Program-made: the position numbers and the translations under genes
The notes under the pieces: model-generated
The model's input: the letters and a program-made list of their open reading frames with translations, nothing else
The model's database searches: none
Told to the model about the DNA's origin: nothing
Source of the DNA: Falsiroseomonas ponticola
GTDB taxonomy: Bacteria > Pseudomonadota > Alphaproteobacteria > Acetobacterales > Acetobacteraceae
Assembly: GCF_016805305.1 (NCBI RefSeq)
Contig: NZ_JAERQN010000005.1
Location: 372,001-436,000, forward strand
Length of the DNA: 64,000 nt
Direction of reading: 5' to 3'
Shown here: piece by piece, positions 28,537 through 40,787 of the stretch
Position numbering within the stretch: position 1 is the first letter of the stretch
How the letters are laid out: each line of letters begins with the position of its first letter

Positions 28537-29520
28537 ATGCGCCTGACCCGCCGCGCCCTCGCGCTCTCCACCGCCGGCCTGCTCGCCGCCCCCGCGCTGC
28601 GGGCGCAGGGCGCCTGGCAGCCCACGGGGCCGATCCGCATCATCGTGCCCTTCCCCGCGGGCGGCACCACGGACATCCTCGCGCGGCTCTACGCGCAGCG
28701 CCTGGGGGAGACGCTGCACGTCTCCGTCGTGGTGGAGAACCGCGGCGGCGCGGGCGGGTCCATCGGCGCCGACGTCGTCGCCAAGGCGGCGCCGGATGGC
28801 CAGACGCTGCTCTTCCACAACCTCACCTTCTCCACCACCACCGCCGCGCTGGAATTCGTCGGCCGCGCGCCGCATTCCATCGAGCGTGACTTCGCCCCCA
28901 TCAGCCTCGGCGCCAATGTGCCGATGATGCTGCTGGTGAACGCCCAGGTGCCCGCCACCAACCTGGCGGAGCTGATCGCCTGGGCGAAGGCGCAGTCCTC
29001 GCCACCCTTCTACGGATCGACCGGCCCCGGCAGCACCATCAACCTGATCGGGGAGGTGCTGAAGCGCGACGGCGGCTTCGCCATGGAACACGTCCCCTTC
29101 CGCGGCGCGGCACCCCTGGTGCAGGAGATGCTGGCCGGCCGCATCGCCTTCGGGGGCGACCAGCTCTCCTCCTCCCTCCAGCACATCCGGGGCGGCGCGC
29201 TGCGGCCGATCGCGACGCTGGCCGCGAACCGCGCCAGTGCGCTTCCCAACATCCCGACGGTGCGCGAGCAGGGCTTCGCGAATGCGGAGCTGCTGGGCTG
29301 GAACGGCTTCTTCGCCCCCTCCCGCACGCCGGAGCCGGTGCTGGCCCGCCTGCATGCCGAGATCGCCGCCGCCGCCCGCCACCCGCCGCTGGCGTCGCGC
29401 ATCGCGGAGCTGGGCGCCGAGCCCGGCGGCAACAGCGTGGCGGAGTTCACGGCCCAGGTGCATGGCCAGGTGGCCGCGGTGCGGCCGCTGGTGCGGGACC
29501 TGCGCATGCAGGTGGAATAG
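28537..29520 (+). CDS. Tripartite tricarboxylate transporter substrate-binding protein (TctC/Bug)
   Basis: The 327-residue product has a signal peptide (MRLTRRALALSTAGLLAAPA, cleaved near ALRAQ) with twin Arg, and the Bug/TctC fold: IRIIVPFPAGGTTDILAR at its start, VVENRGGAGGSIGADVVAKA, and FRGAAPLVQEMLAGRI in the middle. Such periplasmic proteins bind carboxylates or other small acids. Most are orphans without TctA/TctB, as here. The ATG at 28537 follows CGGAGGA. It lies 82 bases after the oxidoreductase gene and may or may not be in that operon. Ligand unknown. Confidence 0.92.
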   Translation: MRLTRRALALSTAGLLAAPALRAQGAWQPTGPIRIIVPFPAGGTTDILARLYAQRLGETLHVSVVVENRGGAGGSIGADVVAKAAPDGQTLLFHNLTFSTTTAALEFVGRAPHSIERDFAPISLGANVPMMLLVNAQVPATNLAELIAWAKAQSSPPFYGSTGPGSTINLIGEVLKRDGGFAMEHVPFRGAAPLVQEMLAGRIAFGGDQLSSSLQHIRGGALRPIATLAANRASALPNIPTVREQGFANAELLGWNGFFAPSRTPEPVLARLHAEIAAAARHPPLASRIAELGAEPGGNSVAEFTAQVHGQVAAVRPLVRDLRMQVE

Positions 29521-29669
29521 GCGGCGGCCGGGCCGCCTGGCCCTTCGCGACCTCCGCTTTCGTCAGCGCATGGGTGACCGTCGCCGCCGCCGCGCGGCGG
29601 CGGGCTGCGGGAGATCGCGCTTGCGCTTCTGTCACATTGGAGCGATATCGGGTCGACAATAATCGGCAA

Positions 29670-30770
29670 ATGCAGCGAACGGGACCCGGAGTGTCATCAC
29701 CCTATGACGCTCTCCCCGCGCGCCATTTCTGGCGCAATGCGGTCGCCGGCGCCGCCGCCGGCGCGATCCCGGACCTGTTCCACCCGCGCTTCCCCATCAC
29801 CAAACTCAGCAATATCGCGACAGCCGGCAGCTGCTTCGCCCAGCATATCGGTCGCTACCTGCGGTCGCTGGGATACAACGTTCTGGATGTCGAGCCCGCC
29901 CCGCCGGGTCTCACCGGCGACGCGGCCAAGCGCTACGGCTTCGACCTCTACTCCGCCCGCCACGGCAACATCTACACGACCCTGCAACTCCTCCAGCTGA
30001 TCAAGGAGGCGATGGGGAGTTTCCGGCCTGGCGATGCCGTCTGGTCCCGCAATGGCCGCTACTACGACGCTCTGCGCCCGACGGTCGAACCGAACGGCCT
30101 CGCGCGGGCGGAGAGTGTCCGGGCCCACCGGGCGAAGCATCTGCAGAACTACCGCAAGCTGCTGGAAGGCACCGACCTGCTGGTCTTCACCATGGGCCTG
30201 GTCGAGGCGTGGATGCACGCGCCGTCAGGGACGGTGTTCCCCACCGCGCCCGGCGTGGTCGCCGACAGCAGCGTGCCCTCCGAATACGTCCTCAAGTCTT
30301 TCAACTACAACGAGATTACGGGCCATCTTCTCGAGATCTATGAAATCCTGCGCCGGATCCGCCCCGACATCCGGATCCTGCTCACCGTCTCGCCGGTCCC
30401 GCTGACCGCCACCGCGACGGACGACCATGTGCTGGTCGCGACCACGCATGCGAAGGCCGTGCTGCGGGCGGTGGCGGGCCAGCTGAAGGCGGACCATCCC
30501 GCCTTCGACTACTTCCCCTCTTTCGAACTGATCTCGACGCATACGAACCGCGGCCGGTGGTACGCGCCCAATATGCGCGAAGTGACCAGCGACGGCGTCG
30601 GCTACGTCATGCGGCACTTCTCCGAGGGCTATGGCGAGGTGGCGGCCCAGCCGGCGCTGCCGGCCGCGCCCGCGCTGCCAGAACTCGACGCCGATGAAGC
30701 CGCCGAGGCGGTAATCTGCGACGAGATGCTGCTGGAATCCTTCGACCGGTCTTACGCCCAGGCATCCTGA
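29670..30770 (+). CDS. GSCFA-domain protein
   Basis: The 366-residue protein carries the namesake motif GSCFAQHIGRYLRSLGYNV at residues 53-71, a strongly basic helix after LTGDAAKRYGFDLYSARHGNIYTT, and a later TVSPVPLTATATDDH stretch that matches the GSCFA family. Such proteins have an SGNH-hydrolase-like fold and are often near capsule or glycan genes, though their activity is uncharacterised. Start at 29670 is uncertain; a GTG at 29691 is possible. Third-position bases are more mixed than in neighbours, hinting at recent acquisition. The stop is 4 bases before the next gene, so the pair is an operon. Confidence 0.82.
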   Translation: MQRTGPGVSSPYDALPARHFWRNAVAGAAAGAIPDLFHPRFPITKLSNIATAGSCFAQHIGRYLRSLGYNVLDVEPAPPGLTGDAAKRYGFDLYSARHGNIYTTLQLLQLIKEAMGSFRPGDAVWSRNGRYYDALRPTVEPNGLARAESVRAHRAKHLQNYRKLLEGTDLLVFTMGLVEAWMHAPSGTVFPTAPGVVADSSVPSEYVLKSFNYNEITGHLLEIYEILRRIRPDIRILLTVSPVPLTATATDDHVLVATTHAKAVLRAVAGQLKADHPAFDYFPSFELISTHTNRGRWYAPNMREVTSDGVGYVMRHFSEGYGEVAAQPALPAAPALPELDADEAAEAVICDEMLLESFDRSYAQAS

Positions 30771-30774
30771 CATC

Positions 30775-31605
30775 ATGCGAATCTGTGTCTTCGGAGTCTC
30801 CCACCGCCTGGCGCTCGAGGAAGGCTGGATGAGCCTCCGGGCCGACGGGATCGATATCGGCGCGCAGATCGCCTTCGCCCCCGCCGGCTACCGGCCGCTG
30901 ACGCTCGACGAGGCTGGCGTGCCGGTGCGCGACTACGCCTTCGCCGACGGCATCGCGCATCTCAAGCCCTACACCAAGGGGCGGCGGCGCTATGTCGAGG
31001 ATCGCGGCTTGAAGGACGGCGTGGTGCTCCGCGATTTCGATGCCTTCGTCATGGTCGGCGCCATCTGGTCCGGCGTAGCCACGCGTCTCTATGCCCATTG
31101 CCGTGCGGAAAGCCATTCGCCGCACGGTGCCTCGCAATGCGTCTCCGACGAATGCTTCCAGGACGCCATTGCCGCCAAGCTGCGCGCCTCGGCCAATTGG
31201 CAATTCGTCAGCGACCTCCGTGAAGCGACCACGGCGCCCATCGCCGTCATCGCCGCGCCGCAGGTGGTGGAGCGGGGATATGCGCGCAGCGACGACCGCC
31301 GGAAGATGCTGGAGCGCCTGCGCACCAACCGGGATGAGGAACGGCTGCATGCGAGCTGGCGCGCCGCCGTGCTCGGTCTGGCGGGGCCCGGCATCGACCT
31401 GATCGATCAGGCCGCCGAGACCCTGGTCTCCCCCTTCGTTAGCCGCGACATCTTCTCGGTCCCCGACTCCCTGAACATGCAGGGTGAGGTCGTGAACGAC
31501 GATGGCCACCTGAACGACGCCTATGGCCGCATCATGCTGCGTGAATGCGTCGCCTGGGCCAATGCCGCCCTGGCCCGGCGGGGGGCCATGGCCGCGGTGG
31601 CGTGA
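30775..31605 (+). CDS. Unknown protein, partner of GSCFA protein
   Basis: The 276-residue product is unrecognised. It starts [18 protein letters not shown], has [12 protein letters not shown] in the middle, an [21 protein letters not shown] stretch rich in His and Cys (given here only in part), and ends with [16 protein letters not shown]. The GVSH start and the HLND end resemble the first and last blocks of SGNH-type hydrolases, in which a C-terminal His is catalytic, but the match is weak. No signal peptide or membrane span is visible. Its start is 4 bases after the GSCFA stop, so joint function is likely. Confidence 0.7.
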   Translation: MRICVFGVSHRLALEEGWMSLRADGIDIGAQIAFAPAGYRPLTLDEAGVPVRDYAFADGIAHLKPYTKGRRRYVEDRGLKDGVVLRDFDAFVMVGAIWSGVATRLYAHCRAESHSPHGASQCVSDECFQDAIAAKLRASANWQFVSDLREATTAPIAVIAAPQVVERGYARSDDRRKMLERLRTNRDEERLHASWRAAVLGLAGPGIDLIDQAAETLVSPFVSRDIFSVPDSLNMQGEVVNDDGHLNDAYGRIMLRECVAWANAALARRGAMAAVA

Positions 31606-31641
31606 CCGCGGCGGGGCGTCTTCCGCCCCGCTTCCCCCGGC

Positions 31642-31670
31642 TTAAGGGCCGGTCAAGAGCCCTGCGCTAC
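31642..31670 (+). promoter_or_regulatory. Promoter-like block of chemoreceptor gene, copy 2
   Basis: TTAAG, 17 bases, GCGCTAC lies 39 bases before the chemoreceptor ATG. It aligns base for base in spacing with the block at 10783-10811 before the other chemoreceptor gene, including a GGCC after the first box and CTACT at the end. TTAA, 7 bases, TCAA within it resembles a CtrA site with one mismatch. Recurrence suggests a shared motility/chemotaxis promoter (inference). Confidence 0.4.
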
Positions 31671-31709
31671 TCTGCCGCCGCCCCGCATCCCCGCGGGCGA
31701 GGCATCTTC

Positions 31710-33767
31710 ATGCGCATCCGCCAGGTCTTCCTCCTCTCCACGCTGCTCGGCTCCATCGTCGGCGTCGCCGCCGCGGTGCTCTTCGCCATGGCGCAGTGGT
31801 CCGCGCTGCGGTCAGACCGGCAGGCGCTGCGGGACAGCCGCCTGCTGGTCCAGGCGCTGCGGCTGCCGGAAGCGCTGAACTTCGAGCGTGCCTTCATCAA
31901 CCCCCTGCTGGTGGCCCCGCCCCCCGCCACGGCGGAGCAGACCGGCCCGGTCCGCCAGCAGATCACGGCCGGCGACGCCGCGCTGGCGGAAGCCCGCACC
32001 CTGGCCAGCGGGGCGGAGGACCTGGCCGCGCTGGACCGGCTGCAGGCCAGCATCGCGCGCCTGCGCGGCGCCGCGCTGGCGGCCATCGCCCTGCCGCGGG
32101 AAGCCCGCGATGCGGGCCTGATGCGCGACTATGTCGGCCAGATGTTCGTGGCGCAGGAACAGGCGGCGGCCTTCGCGGCTTCCGTCCAGCGGCGCATCGC
32201 GGCGGCCGGCGGCACCATGGGCCCGGCCGCGCGCCTGTCGCTGCTGGCGTGGGAGATGCGGGACCAGGCCGGGCGGCAGGTGACGCTGGTGGTGCGGGCC
32301 GCGGGGCTCCGCCTGCCGATGGAAGGGGAACTGGCGGAACAGGTGGCGCTGCAGCGCGGCCGCGTGGATGCCGCCTGGTCGTCGCTGCGCGAACTGGCGC
32401 TGGAAGTCGGCAGCCCCGCGGTGAACCAGGCCATGGCCGGCATCCAGAACGGCTATTGGAGCCGGGGCGGCGACATGTATGCGCGCTACGTCCAGCCCGG
32501 CCGCGGCGCCCCGCCCGCCACCACGGTGGACGAGCTGTTCCGCGATGTCGTCCCGGTGCTGAACACCATCACGCCCCTGCGCGATGCGGGGCTGGCGGAG
32601 ACGCTGCGCCGGGCGGAGGCGGCGATCGATGCCGCCGAGCTGCGCTTCACCCTGGCCTGCCTGCTGGCCGCCACCTCCATCCTGGCCAGCCTGGCCGGCG
32701 CCTGGTGGTTCAACCGCCGCGTCGTCGCCCCCACCGGCCAGCTGACCCGCGCCGTGCGGGACCTGACCGCGGGCGCGCGCCAGGTGGCGATGCCGATGCA
32801 GGACCGCGGCGACGAACTCGGCGAACTCGCCCAGGCCATCGACGGCATGCGCCGCGACGCCGTGGCGGCGGAAGCCGAGGCGCGCGCCAGCCTGGTGGCG
32901 GAACAGGCGCGCGCCGCGCGCGGCACCGCCCTGGAACAGGCCGCCCGTGCCTTCGAGGCCGAGGCCGACCGCGCGCTGGCCGCCGTGACCCGCGCCACGG
33001 GCCAGCTGCAGGACCAGGCGCGCACGCTGACCGCCGCGGCCGGGGAAGGCAACCAGCAGGCCGATGCCGTGGCCGGCGCCGCCATGACGGCGTCGGAGAA
33101 CGTGCAGGTCGTCGCCGCCGCGATCGAGGAACTGACCGCGAGCATCGCGGAGGTGCATCGCCGCGTGGCCGATGCCGCGCGCATCGCCTCCGGCGCCGCC
33201 GGCGCGGCGCGGGACGGCAACACGGCCATGACCAGCCTCGCCGACAGCGCCAGCCGGATCGGCGACGTGGTGAAGCTGATCAGCGACATCGCCGGCCAGA
33301 CCAACCTCCTCGCCCTCAATGCCACCATCGAGGCGGCGCGCGCGGGCGAGGCCGGCAAGGGCTTCGCGGTGGTGGCGCAGGAGGTGAAGGCCCTGGCCTC
33401 CCAGACCGCCAAGGCGACGGAGGAGATCTCCGCCCAGATCGGCGCCATGCAGGGCGCGACCGATGGCGCCGTCTCCGCCATCCGCGCGATCGGGGAGACG
33501 GTCGGCCAGCTGGAAGGCGTGACCGTCGCCGTGGCCGACACCGCCCGCGAACAGGCGGAGGCGACGCGCAGCATCGCGGAGGCGATCAGCCGCGCCGCGA
33601 CCGGCGCGCAGGACGCCGCCCATCACGCCGATGCCGTGCGCCACGGCGCCGGGCGCACGCGGCAGACGGCGGAAGCGCTGCAGGGCGCGACCGGGGAACT
33701 GGCCAGCCGCGGCGATGAGTTGCAGTCCGGCGTCCAGCGCTTCCTGACGGCGCTGCGCGCGGCCTGA
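31710..33767 (+). CDS. Methyl-accepting chemotaxis protein
   Basis: The 685-residue receptor has a first membrane helix at about residues 7-29, an extracytoplasmic domain to about 310, a second helix at about 313-335 ([19 protein letters not shown]), a HAMP domain, and the signalling tip [18 protein letters not shown] near residue 527. It is a paralogue of the receptor at 10861: tip, flanks and C-terminus (RFLTALRAA) agree, while the sensor regions differ. It should detect a separate signal and pass it to CheA/CheW encoded elsewhere. The ATG at 31710 begins a normal [10 protein letters not shown] signal-anchor; the longer frame overlaps the previous gene. Confidence 0.93.
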   Translation: MRIRQVFLLSTLLGSIVGVAAAVLFAMAQWSALRSDRQALRDSRLLVQALRLPEALNFERAFINPLLVAPPPATAEQTGPVRQQITAGDAALAEARTLASGAEDLAALDRLQASIARLRGAALAAIALPREARDAGLMRDYVGQMFVAQEQAAAFAASVQRRIAAAGGTMGPAARLSLLAWEMRDQAGRQVTLVVRAAGLRLPMEGELAEQVALQRGRVDAAWSSLRELALEVGSPAVNQAMAGIQNGYWSRGGDMYARYVQPGRGAPPATTVDELFRDVVPVLNTITPLRDAGLAETLRRAEAAIDAAELRFTLACLLAATSILASLAGAWWFNRRVVAPTGQLTRAVRDLTAGARQVAMPMQDRGDELGELAQAIDGMRRDAVAAEAEARASLVAEQARAARGTALEQAARAFEAEADRALAAVTRATGQLQDQARTLTAAAGEGNQQADAVAGAAMTASENVQVVAAAIEELTASIAEVHRRVADAARIASGAAGAARDGNTAMTSLADSASRIGDVVKLISDIAGQTNLLALNATIEAARAGEAGKGFAVVAQEVKALASQTAKATEEISAQIGAMQGATDGAVSAIRAIGETVGQLEGVTVAVADTAREQAEATRSIAEAISRAATGAQDAAHHADAVRHGAGRTRQTAEALQGATGELASRGDELQSGVQRFLTALRAA

Positions 33768-36461
<2,694 letters not shown>

Positions 36462-36536
36462 GTGCCCCTCCTCCTGCCCGCCTCTGGCGGTGCGATGATG
36501 GCCGCATCCATCCACGGGGCCGGGGGTGGGCGCAAG

Positions 36537-36653
36537 GCAGGATGCAACCTGCCGTGGTGCTGGCGGGGGGCAGGACGGGGGTGCTGCCCCTGGGGGCGAA
36601 AAGGGAGGTTTCATCTCCCGCCCCGCGCGGGTCTGGGTTGCGCCCCCAAGGGG
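36537..36653. other. Structured 240-base gap upstream of rpiB and metY
   Basis: This gap (36462-36701) holds no gene. A perfect hairpin lies at 36537-36554 (6-base arms GGCAGG/CCTGCC). On the plus strand, GGGGCAG at 36567-36573 can pair with CTGCCCC at 36584-36590. Alternatively, 36587-36598 can pair with 36641-36653 in a longer stem with one bulge, enclosing a small hairpin at 36603-36619. The two plus-strand foldings share 36587-36590 and exclude each other, as in an attenuator. They may equally be GC-palindrome repeats without function. Confidence 0.4.
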
Positions 36654-36701
36654 TGGGGTCGGTGGTTTCGGCAGGGCACCCGCCGTGGTAGTCCTGCGCC
36701 C

Positions 36702-37160
36702 ATGACCCCTGCCAATACCCCGATCGCCCTGGGTGCGGACCATGCCGGCGTGGCCCTGAAGGCCGCGATCCGGGAGATGCTGGAGGCCGCCGGCCACCCC
36801 GTGGCGGACCTCGGCACCCACGGGACGGAAAGCGTGGACTACCCCGATTTCGGCGCCGCCGTGGCCTCCGCCGTGGCGGAGGGGCGCGCCCGCTTCGGCG
36901 TGCTCATCTGCGGCACCGGCATCGGCATCTCCATCGCCGCCAACCGCAACCCCGCCATCCGCTGCGCCCTGGTGCATGATGTCACGGGCGCGCGGCTGAC
37001 CCGCCAGCACAACGACGCCAACGTCATCGCCCTCGGTGCCCGCATGACGGGCGTGGAGGTGGCGCTGGACGCCGTCCGGACCTTCCTTTCCACCCCCTTC
37101 GAGGGCGGCCGCCACGGGCGCCGCATCCAGAAGATCAGCCCCGGTTGGAGCGCGCCCTGA
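36702..37160 (+). CDS. rpiB: Ribose 5-phosphate isomerase B
   Basis: The 152-residue RpiB/LacAB-type protein interconverts ribose 5-phosphate and ribulose 5-phosphate. Motifs are [13 protein letters not shown] at the start, [16 protein letters not shown], and [15 protein letters not shown] with the active-site Cys, then [14 protein letters not shown]. Length is normal. ATG at 36702 starts exactly this fold, whereas upstream extensions cross the structured gap. It is the first gene of the large plus-strand run. Its stop overlaps the start of glyA by one base (TGATG), suggesting translational coupling. Confidence 0.94.
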   Translation: MTPANTPIALGADHAGVALKAAIREMLEAAGHPVADLGTHGTESVDYPDFGAAVASAVAEGRARFGVLICGTGIGISIAANRNPAIRCALVHDVTGARLTRQHNDANVIALGARMTGVEVALDAVRTFLSTPFEGGRHGRRIQKISPGWSAP

Positions 37161-38458
37161 TGAACGAAACCACCCCGGCGGTGACGCCCGCCCGCTTCTT
37201 CTCCGCCCCCCTGGCGGAGACCGATCCCGAGCTCGCCGCCTCCATCCGGGATGAGCTGATCCGGCAGCAGGACGGGATCGAGCTGATCGCCTCCGAGAAC
37301 ATCGTCTCCCGCGCCGTGCTGGAAGCGCAGGGCAGCGTGATGACCAACAAGTACGCGGAGGGCTATCCCGGCCGCCGCTACTATGGCGGCTGCGAGTTCG
37401 TCGATGTGGCGGAGACGCTGGCGATCGAGCGCGCGAAGAAGCTGTTCGATTGCGGCTTCGCCAATGTGCAGCCGCATAGCGGCGCGCAGGCCAACCAGGC
37501 GGTGTTCCTGGCGCTGCTCCAGCCCGGCGACAGCTTCATGGGCCTGGACCTGGCGGCGGGCGGCCACCTGACCCATGGCGCGCCGGCCAACATGTCCGGC
37601 AAGTGGTTCAAGCCCGTGCCCTATACGGTGCGGCGGGAGGACCAGCGGATCGACATGGCGGAGGTCCGCCGGATCGCGCTGGAGAACAAGCCGAAGCTGA
37701 TCATCGCCGGCGGCTCCGCCTATGCCCGCACCTGGGACTTTCCCCAGTTTCGCGCCATCGCGGACGAGGTGGGCGCCTATTTCATGGTGGACATGGCGCA
37801 TTTCGCGGGCCTCGTCGCCGGCGGCGCGCATCCGTCCCCGTTCCCCCATGCCCATGTCGCGACGACGACGACGCACAAGACGCTGCGCGGCCCCCGTGGG
37901 GGCATGATCCTGACGAATGACGAGGCGCTGGCGAAGAAGTTCAATTCGGCCGTCTTCCCCGGCCTGCAGGGCGGCCCGCTGATGCATGTCATCGCCGCCA
38001 AGGCGGTGGCCTTCGGGGAAGCGCTGCGGCCGGAATTCCGGGCCTATGCCAAGCAGGTCGTGGCGAATGCCAGGGCGCTGGCGGAGGAGCTGAAGGCCCA
38101 GGGGCTCGACCTGGTGACGGGCGGCACCGACAACCACCTGGTGCTGGTGGATCTGCGGCCGAAGAAGCTGACGGGCAAGGCGGCGGAGGGTGCGCTGAAC
38201 CGCGCCCACCTGACCTGCAACAAGAACGGCATCCCCTTCGACCCGGAGAAGCCGATGGTGACCTCCGGCGTCCGCCTCGGCAGCCCGGCCGCCACCACGC
38301 GCGGCTTCGGGGAGGCGGAGTTCCGCCAGGTCGGCCAGATGATCGGCGAGGTGCTGGACGGGCTCGCGAAGGCGAATGCGCCGGACGGGAACGAGGCGGT
38401 GGAAGCGGCAGTGAAGGGCCGGGTGCTCGAACTCTGCCGGCGCTTCCCGATCTACTGA
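37160..38458 (+). CDS. glyA: Serine hydroxymethyltransferase
   Basis: GlyA is a PLP enzyme that converts serine and tetrahydrofolate to glycine and methylene-tetrahydrofolate. The 432-residue sequence has the hallmark [40 protein letters not shown], and the PLP-lysine motif [17 protein letters not shown] 37160 is used because it overlaps the rpiB stop; the in-frame ATG at 37145 within rpiB is less likely. The rpiB-glyA-nrdR-ribD order is characteristic of Rhodospirillales relatives. Confidence 0.96.
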   Translation: MNETTPAVTPARFFSAPLAETDPELAASIRDELIRQQDGIELIASENIVSRAVLEAQGSVMTNKYAEGYPGRRYYGGCEFVDVAETLAIERAKKLFDCGFANVQPHSGAQANQAVFLALLQPGDSFMGLDLAAGGHLTHGAPANMSGKWFKPVPYTVRREDQRIDMAEVRRIALENKPKLIIAGGSAYARTWDFPQFRAIADEVGAYFMVDMAHFAGLVAGGAHPSPFPHAHVATTTTHKTLRGPRGGMILTNDEALAKKFNSAVFPGLQGGPLMHVIAAKAVAFGEALRPEFRAYAKQVVANARALAEELKAQGLDLVTGGTDNHLVLVDLRPKKLTGKAAEGALNRAHLTCNKNGIPFDPEKPMVTSGVRLGSPAATTRGFGEAEFRQVGQMIGEVLDGLAKANAPDGNEAVEAAVKGRVLELCRRFPIY

Positions 38459-38491
38459 GATCGTGATGGTCCCCGGCGCACCCACGAAAGG

Positions 38492-38600
38492 CGGCCCGCG
38501 CACTTCCGCGGGCCGAGCGGCCGAATGGCCGCCGCGCCCAGCGCATCCGCATGGCCCTGCACGCCCGTGCAAGGCGCGAAGGCAAGCGCGCGGAGCGCGC
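38492..38600 (+). other. Hairpin-rich gap between glyA and nrdR
   Basis: The 167-base gap has at least three strong hairpins on the plus strand: 9-base arms at 38492-38500 and 38507-38515, 6-base arms at 38517-38522 and 38527-38532, and a GCGCGC pair at about 38586-38600. None has a T-run. They may terminate part of the glyA transcripts or form a leader before nrdR. No known riboswitch was recognised. Confidence 0.4.
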
Positions 38601-38625
38601 GCCCGCCGTTTGAGGGCATAAAGAG

Positions 38626-39078
38626 ATGCGCTGCCCGTTCTGTGGGAACGAAGACACGCAGGTGAAGGACAGCCGCCCGGCGGAGGATGGCGCCTCCATC
38701 CGGCGCCGGCGGTCCTGCCCGGCCTGCGGGAACCGCTTCACCACCTTCGAACGGGTCCAGCTGCGGGAGCTGCTGGTCATCAAGACCGATGGCCGCCGCG
38801 TGCCCTTCGACCGCGACAAGCTCGCGCGCTCCGTCCGCGTCGCGCTGCGCAAGCGCCCCTTCGACGAGGAGCGGATCGAGCGCATCGTGTCGGGCATCCA
38901 GCGCCGCCTCGAAGTGGAGGCCGACAGCGAGGTCACCAGCCGCCGGGTTGGCGAGGTGGTGATGGAGACGCTGCGCGACGTGGACGAGGTCGCCTATGTC
39001 CGCTTCGCCTCCGTCTATCGCAATTTCCGCGAGGCCAAGGATTTCCGGGCGTTCCTGGGCAAGATCGAAGGCTCCTGA
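38626..39078 (+). CDS. nrdR: Transcriptional repressor NrdR
   Basis: The 150-residue NrdR has its zinc ribbon at the N-terminus ([17 protein letters not shown] and [14 protein letters not shown], four cysteines), followed by an ATP-cone domain ([20 protein letters not shown] and further). It represses ribonucleotide reductase genes according to nucleotide levels, binding NrdR boxes not seen in this window. Its position between glyA and ribD is a strong alphaproteobacterial pattern. The ATG follows an AAAGAG site. ribD starts 5 bases after its stop. Confidence 0.96.
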   Translation: MRCPFCGNEDTQVKDSRPAEDGASIRRRRSCPACGNRFTTFERVQLRELLVIKTDGRRVPFDRDKLARSVRVALRKRPFDEERIERIVSGIQRRLEVEADSEVTSRRVGEVVMETLRDVDEVAYVRFASVYRNFREAKDFRAFLGKIEGS

Positions 39079-39083
39079 TCCGC

Positions 39084-40184
39084 GTGGACGATGCGACTCA
39101 CATGCGGGCCGCGCTCGCCCTGGCGGCGCGCGGCCTCGGCAATACCTGGCCCAACCCCTCGGTCGGCTGCGTGATCGTGGCGGCGGACGGCCAGGTGGTC
39201 GGCCGCGGCTGGACCCAGCCCGGCGGCCGCCCGCATGCGGAGACGGAGGCGCTGAAGCGCGCCGGGCCGCGCGCCCGCGGCGCCACCGCCTATGTCACGC
39301 TGGAACCCTGCTGCCATTGGGGCCGCACACCCCCCTGCACGGATGCGCTGGCGGCGGCCGGCATTTCCCGAGTTGTCGTCGCCTTGCGGGATCCTGATCC
39401 GCGCGTGGATGGCGAGGGATTCCGCAAGCTTGCCGCCGCGGGCATCGCGGTGGAGGAGGGGCTGCTGCGGGAGGAAGCCGCGCGCCTGACCTGGGGCTTC
39501 ATCAAGCGGCTCCGCCATGGCCTGCCCCTGGTGACGCTGAAGCTCGCGACCACGCTGGATGGCCGCATCGCCACCGCCGCCAAGGAAAGCCGCTGGATCA
39601 CGGGGCCGGAGGCGCGCCGCGCCGCCCATGGCCTGCGTGCGCGGCACGACGCCATCCTGGTGGGCTCCGGCACCGTGATCGATGACGACCCGGACCTCAC
39701 CTGCCGCCTGCCCGGCGGCGTGCCGGTGCCCGCACCGCGCGTCGTGGCGGATGCGCGCCTGCGCATCCCCGCCGGGTCCAGGCTGGTGCGGACGGCGCGG
39801 CAGGTGCCGACCCTGGTCTGCACCATCCCCGGCCACGACCCCGCCGCCCTGGCGCCGCTGCGCGAAGCCGGGGTCGAGGTGATCGAGGTCGAGCCCGGCC
39901 CCGGCGGCCTTTCCATGCGGGGCGTGCTCTCGGCCCTGGCGGCGCGGGGCATCACCCGCGTCCTGGCGGAGGGCGGGTCCGGCATCGCGGCCTCCCTGCT
40001 GCGGGAGGGGCTGGTGGACCGGCTGGCCTGGTTCCACGCGCCGATGGTCATCGGGGGCGATGGAATCCCCGCCAGCTACGCCCTGCCATTGCCCGATCTC
40101 GCCGCCGCGCCCAAGTTCCGCCGTGTGGCGGTGCGGACCCTGGGGCCTGACCTGCTCTCCGAATACGAATGCGAGGCCGGCTGA
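39084..40184 (+). CDS. ribD: Bifunctional riboflavin deaminase/reductase
   Basis: The 366-residue RibD has an N-terminal deaminase (about 1-145) with zinc ligands in GGRPHAETEAL and LEPCCHWGRTPPCTDAL. A C-terminal reductase (about 150-366) begins PLVTLKLATTLDGRIATA and contains ILVGSGTVIDDDP. It carries out the second and third steps from GTP to riboflavin. GTG 39084 is the start; it is 5 bases after nrdR. The next gene, ribE, begins right at its stop (no gap), so the riboflavin genes are co-translated. Confidence 0.95.
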   Translation: MDDATHMRAALALAARGLGNTWPNPSVGCVIVAADGQVVGRGWTQPGGRPHAETEALKRAGPRARGATAYVTLEPCCHWGRTPPCTDALAAAGISRVVVALRDPDPRVDGEGFRKLAAAGIAVEEGLLREEAARLTWGFIKRLRHGLPLVTLKLATTLDGRIATAAKESRWITGPEARRAAHGLRARHDAILVGSGTVIDDDPDLTCRLPGGVPVPAPRVVADARLRIPAGSRLVRTARQVPTLVCTIPGHDPAALAPLREAGVEVIEVEPGPGGLSMRGVLSALAARGITRVLAEGGSGIAASLLREGLVDRLAWFHAPMVIGGDGIPASYALPLPDLAAAPKFRRVAVRTLGPDLLSEYECEAG

Positions 40185-40787
40185 ATGTTCACGGGTATCG
40201 TCACCGCGCAGGGCACCATCACCGCCATCACCCCGATCGGGGGCGGGCAGGACATGCGGCTTGCCATCGCGACGCCGCCGGGCTGGCTGGCGGGGGCGGC
40301 GATCGGCGCCTCCATCTGCTGCTCCGGCTGCTGCCTGACCGCGATCGAGTACGGCGCCGACAGCTTTGTGGTGGAGGCCTCGGCCGAGACGCTGTCCAAG
40401 ACCACGCTGGGCACCTGGCAGGTGGGGCGGCGGATCAACCTGGAACGCTCGCTGAAGCTCGGCGACGAGATGGGCGGGCACATCGTCTCCGGCCATGTGG
40501 ACTGCGTCGGCCAGGTGCTGGCCGCGGTGCCGGAGAATGGCTCCACCCGCTGGACCTTCGCCATGCCGCGCGACTTCATCCGCTTCGTCGCGCGGAAAGG
40601 CAGCATCGCCATCGATGGCTGTTCGCTGACCGTCAACGAGGCAACGGACGAAAACTTCGGCGTCAACATCATCCCCCACACGGCGGAGGTCACGGGCTTC
40701 GGCACGCTGAAGCCGGGTGATTCCGTGAACATCGAGATCGACATGCTGGCCCGCTACGTCGCGCGCCTCGCGGAGTTCAAGGCATGA
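40185..40787 (+). CDS. ribE: Riboflavin synthase (alpha subunit)
   Basis: The 200-residue enzyme catalyses the last riboflavin step, dismutating two lumazines. It has two lumazine-binding repeats. The first begins MFTGIVTAQGTI and contains GCCLTAI, while the second begins LGDEMGGHIVSGHVDCVG and contains SIAIDGCSLTVNEA, each with its binding pocket. It starts directly after ribD and overlaps ribB as ATGA. No FMN riboswitch is present before it, so regulation by flavin must be elsewhere or absent. Confidence 0.96.
   Translation: MFTGIVTAQGTITAITPIGGGQDMRLAIATPPGWLAGAAIGASICCSGCCLTAIEYGADSFVVEASAETLSKTTLGTWQVGRRINLERSLKLGDEMGGHIVSGHVDCVGQVLAAVPENGSTRWTFAMPRDFIRFVARKGSIAIDGCSLTVNEATDENFGVNIIPHTAEVTGFGTLKPGDSVNIEIDMLARYVARLAEFKA

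Noticed and set aside
29447-29659. A 70-codon minus-strand frame in the gap before the GSCFA gene
   Set aside because: No ribosome site and no family resemblance. It overlaps the end of the TctC gene.
36462-36560. A SAM riboswitch upstream of metY
   Set aside because: I looked for SAM-I/II-type cores on the minus strand. Only a simple 6-bp hairpin is present, without conserved core bases.
38466-38621. A possible 51-residue basic protein before nrdR
   Set aside because: It ends 4 bases before nrdR, but it has no good ribosome site, no motif, and lies on a hairpin-rich leader. I cannot support it as a gene.
40100-40200. An FMN riboswitch controlling the riboflavin genes
   Set aside because: ribD and ribE abut without a gap and nrdR precedes ribD by 5 bases, so no space for the roughly 140-base element exists here.
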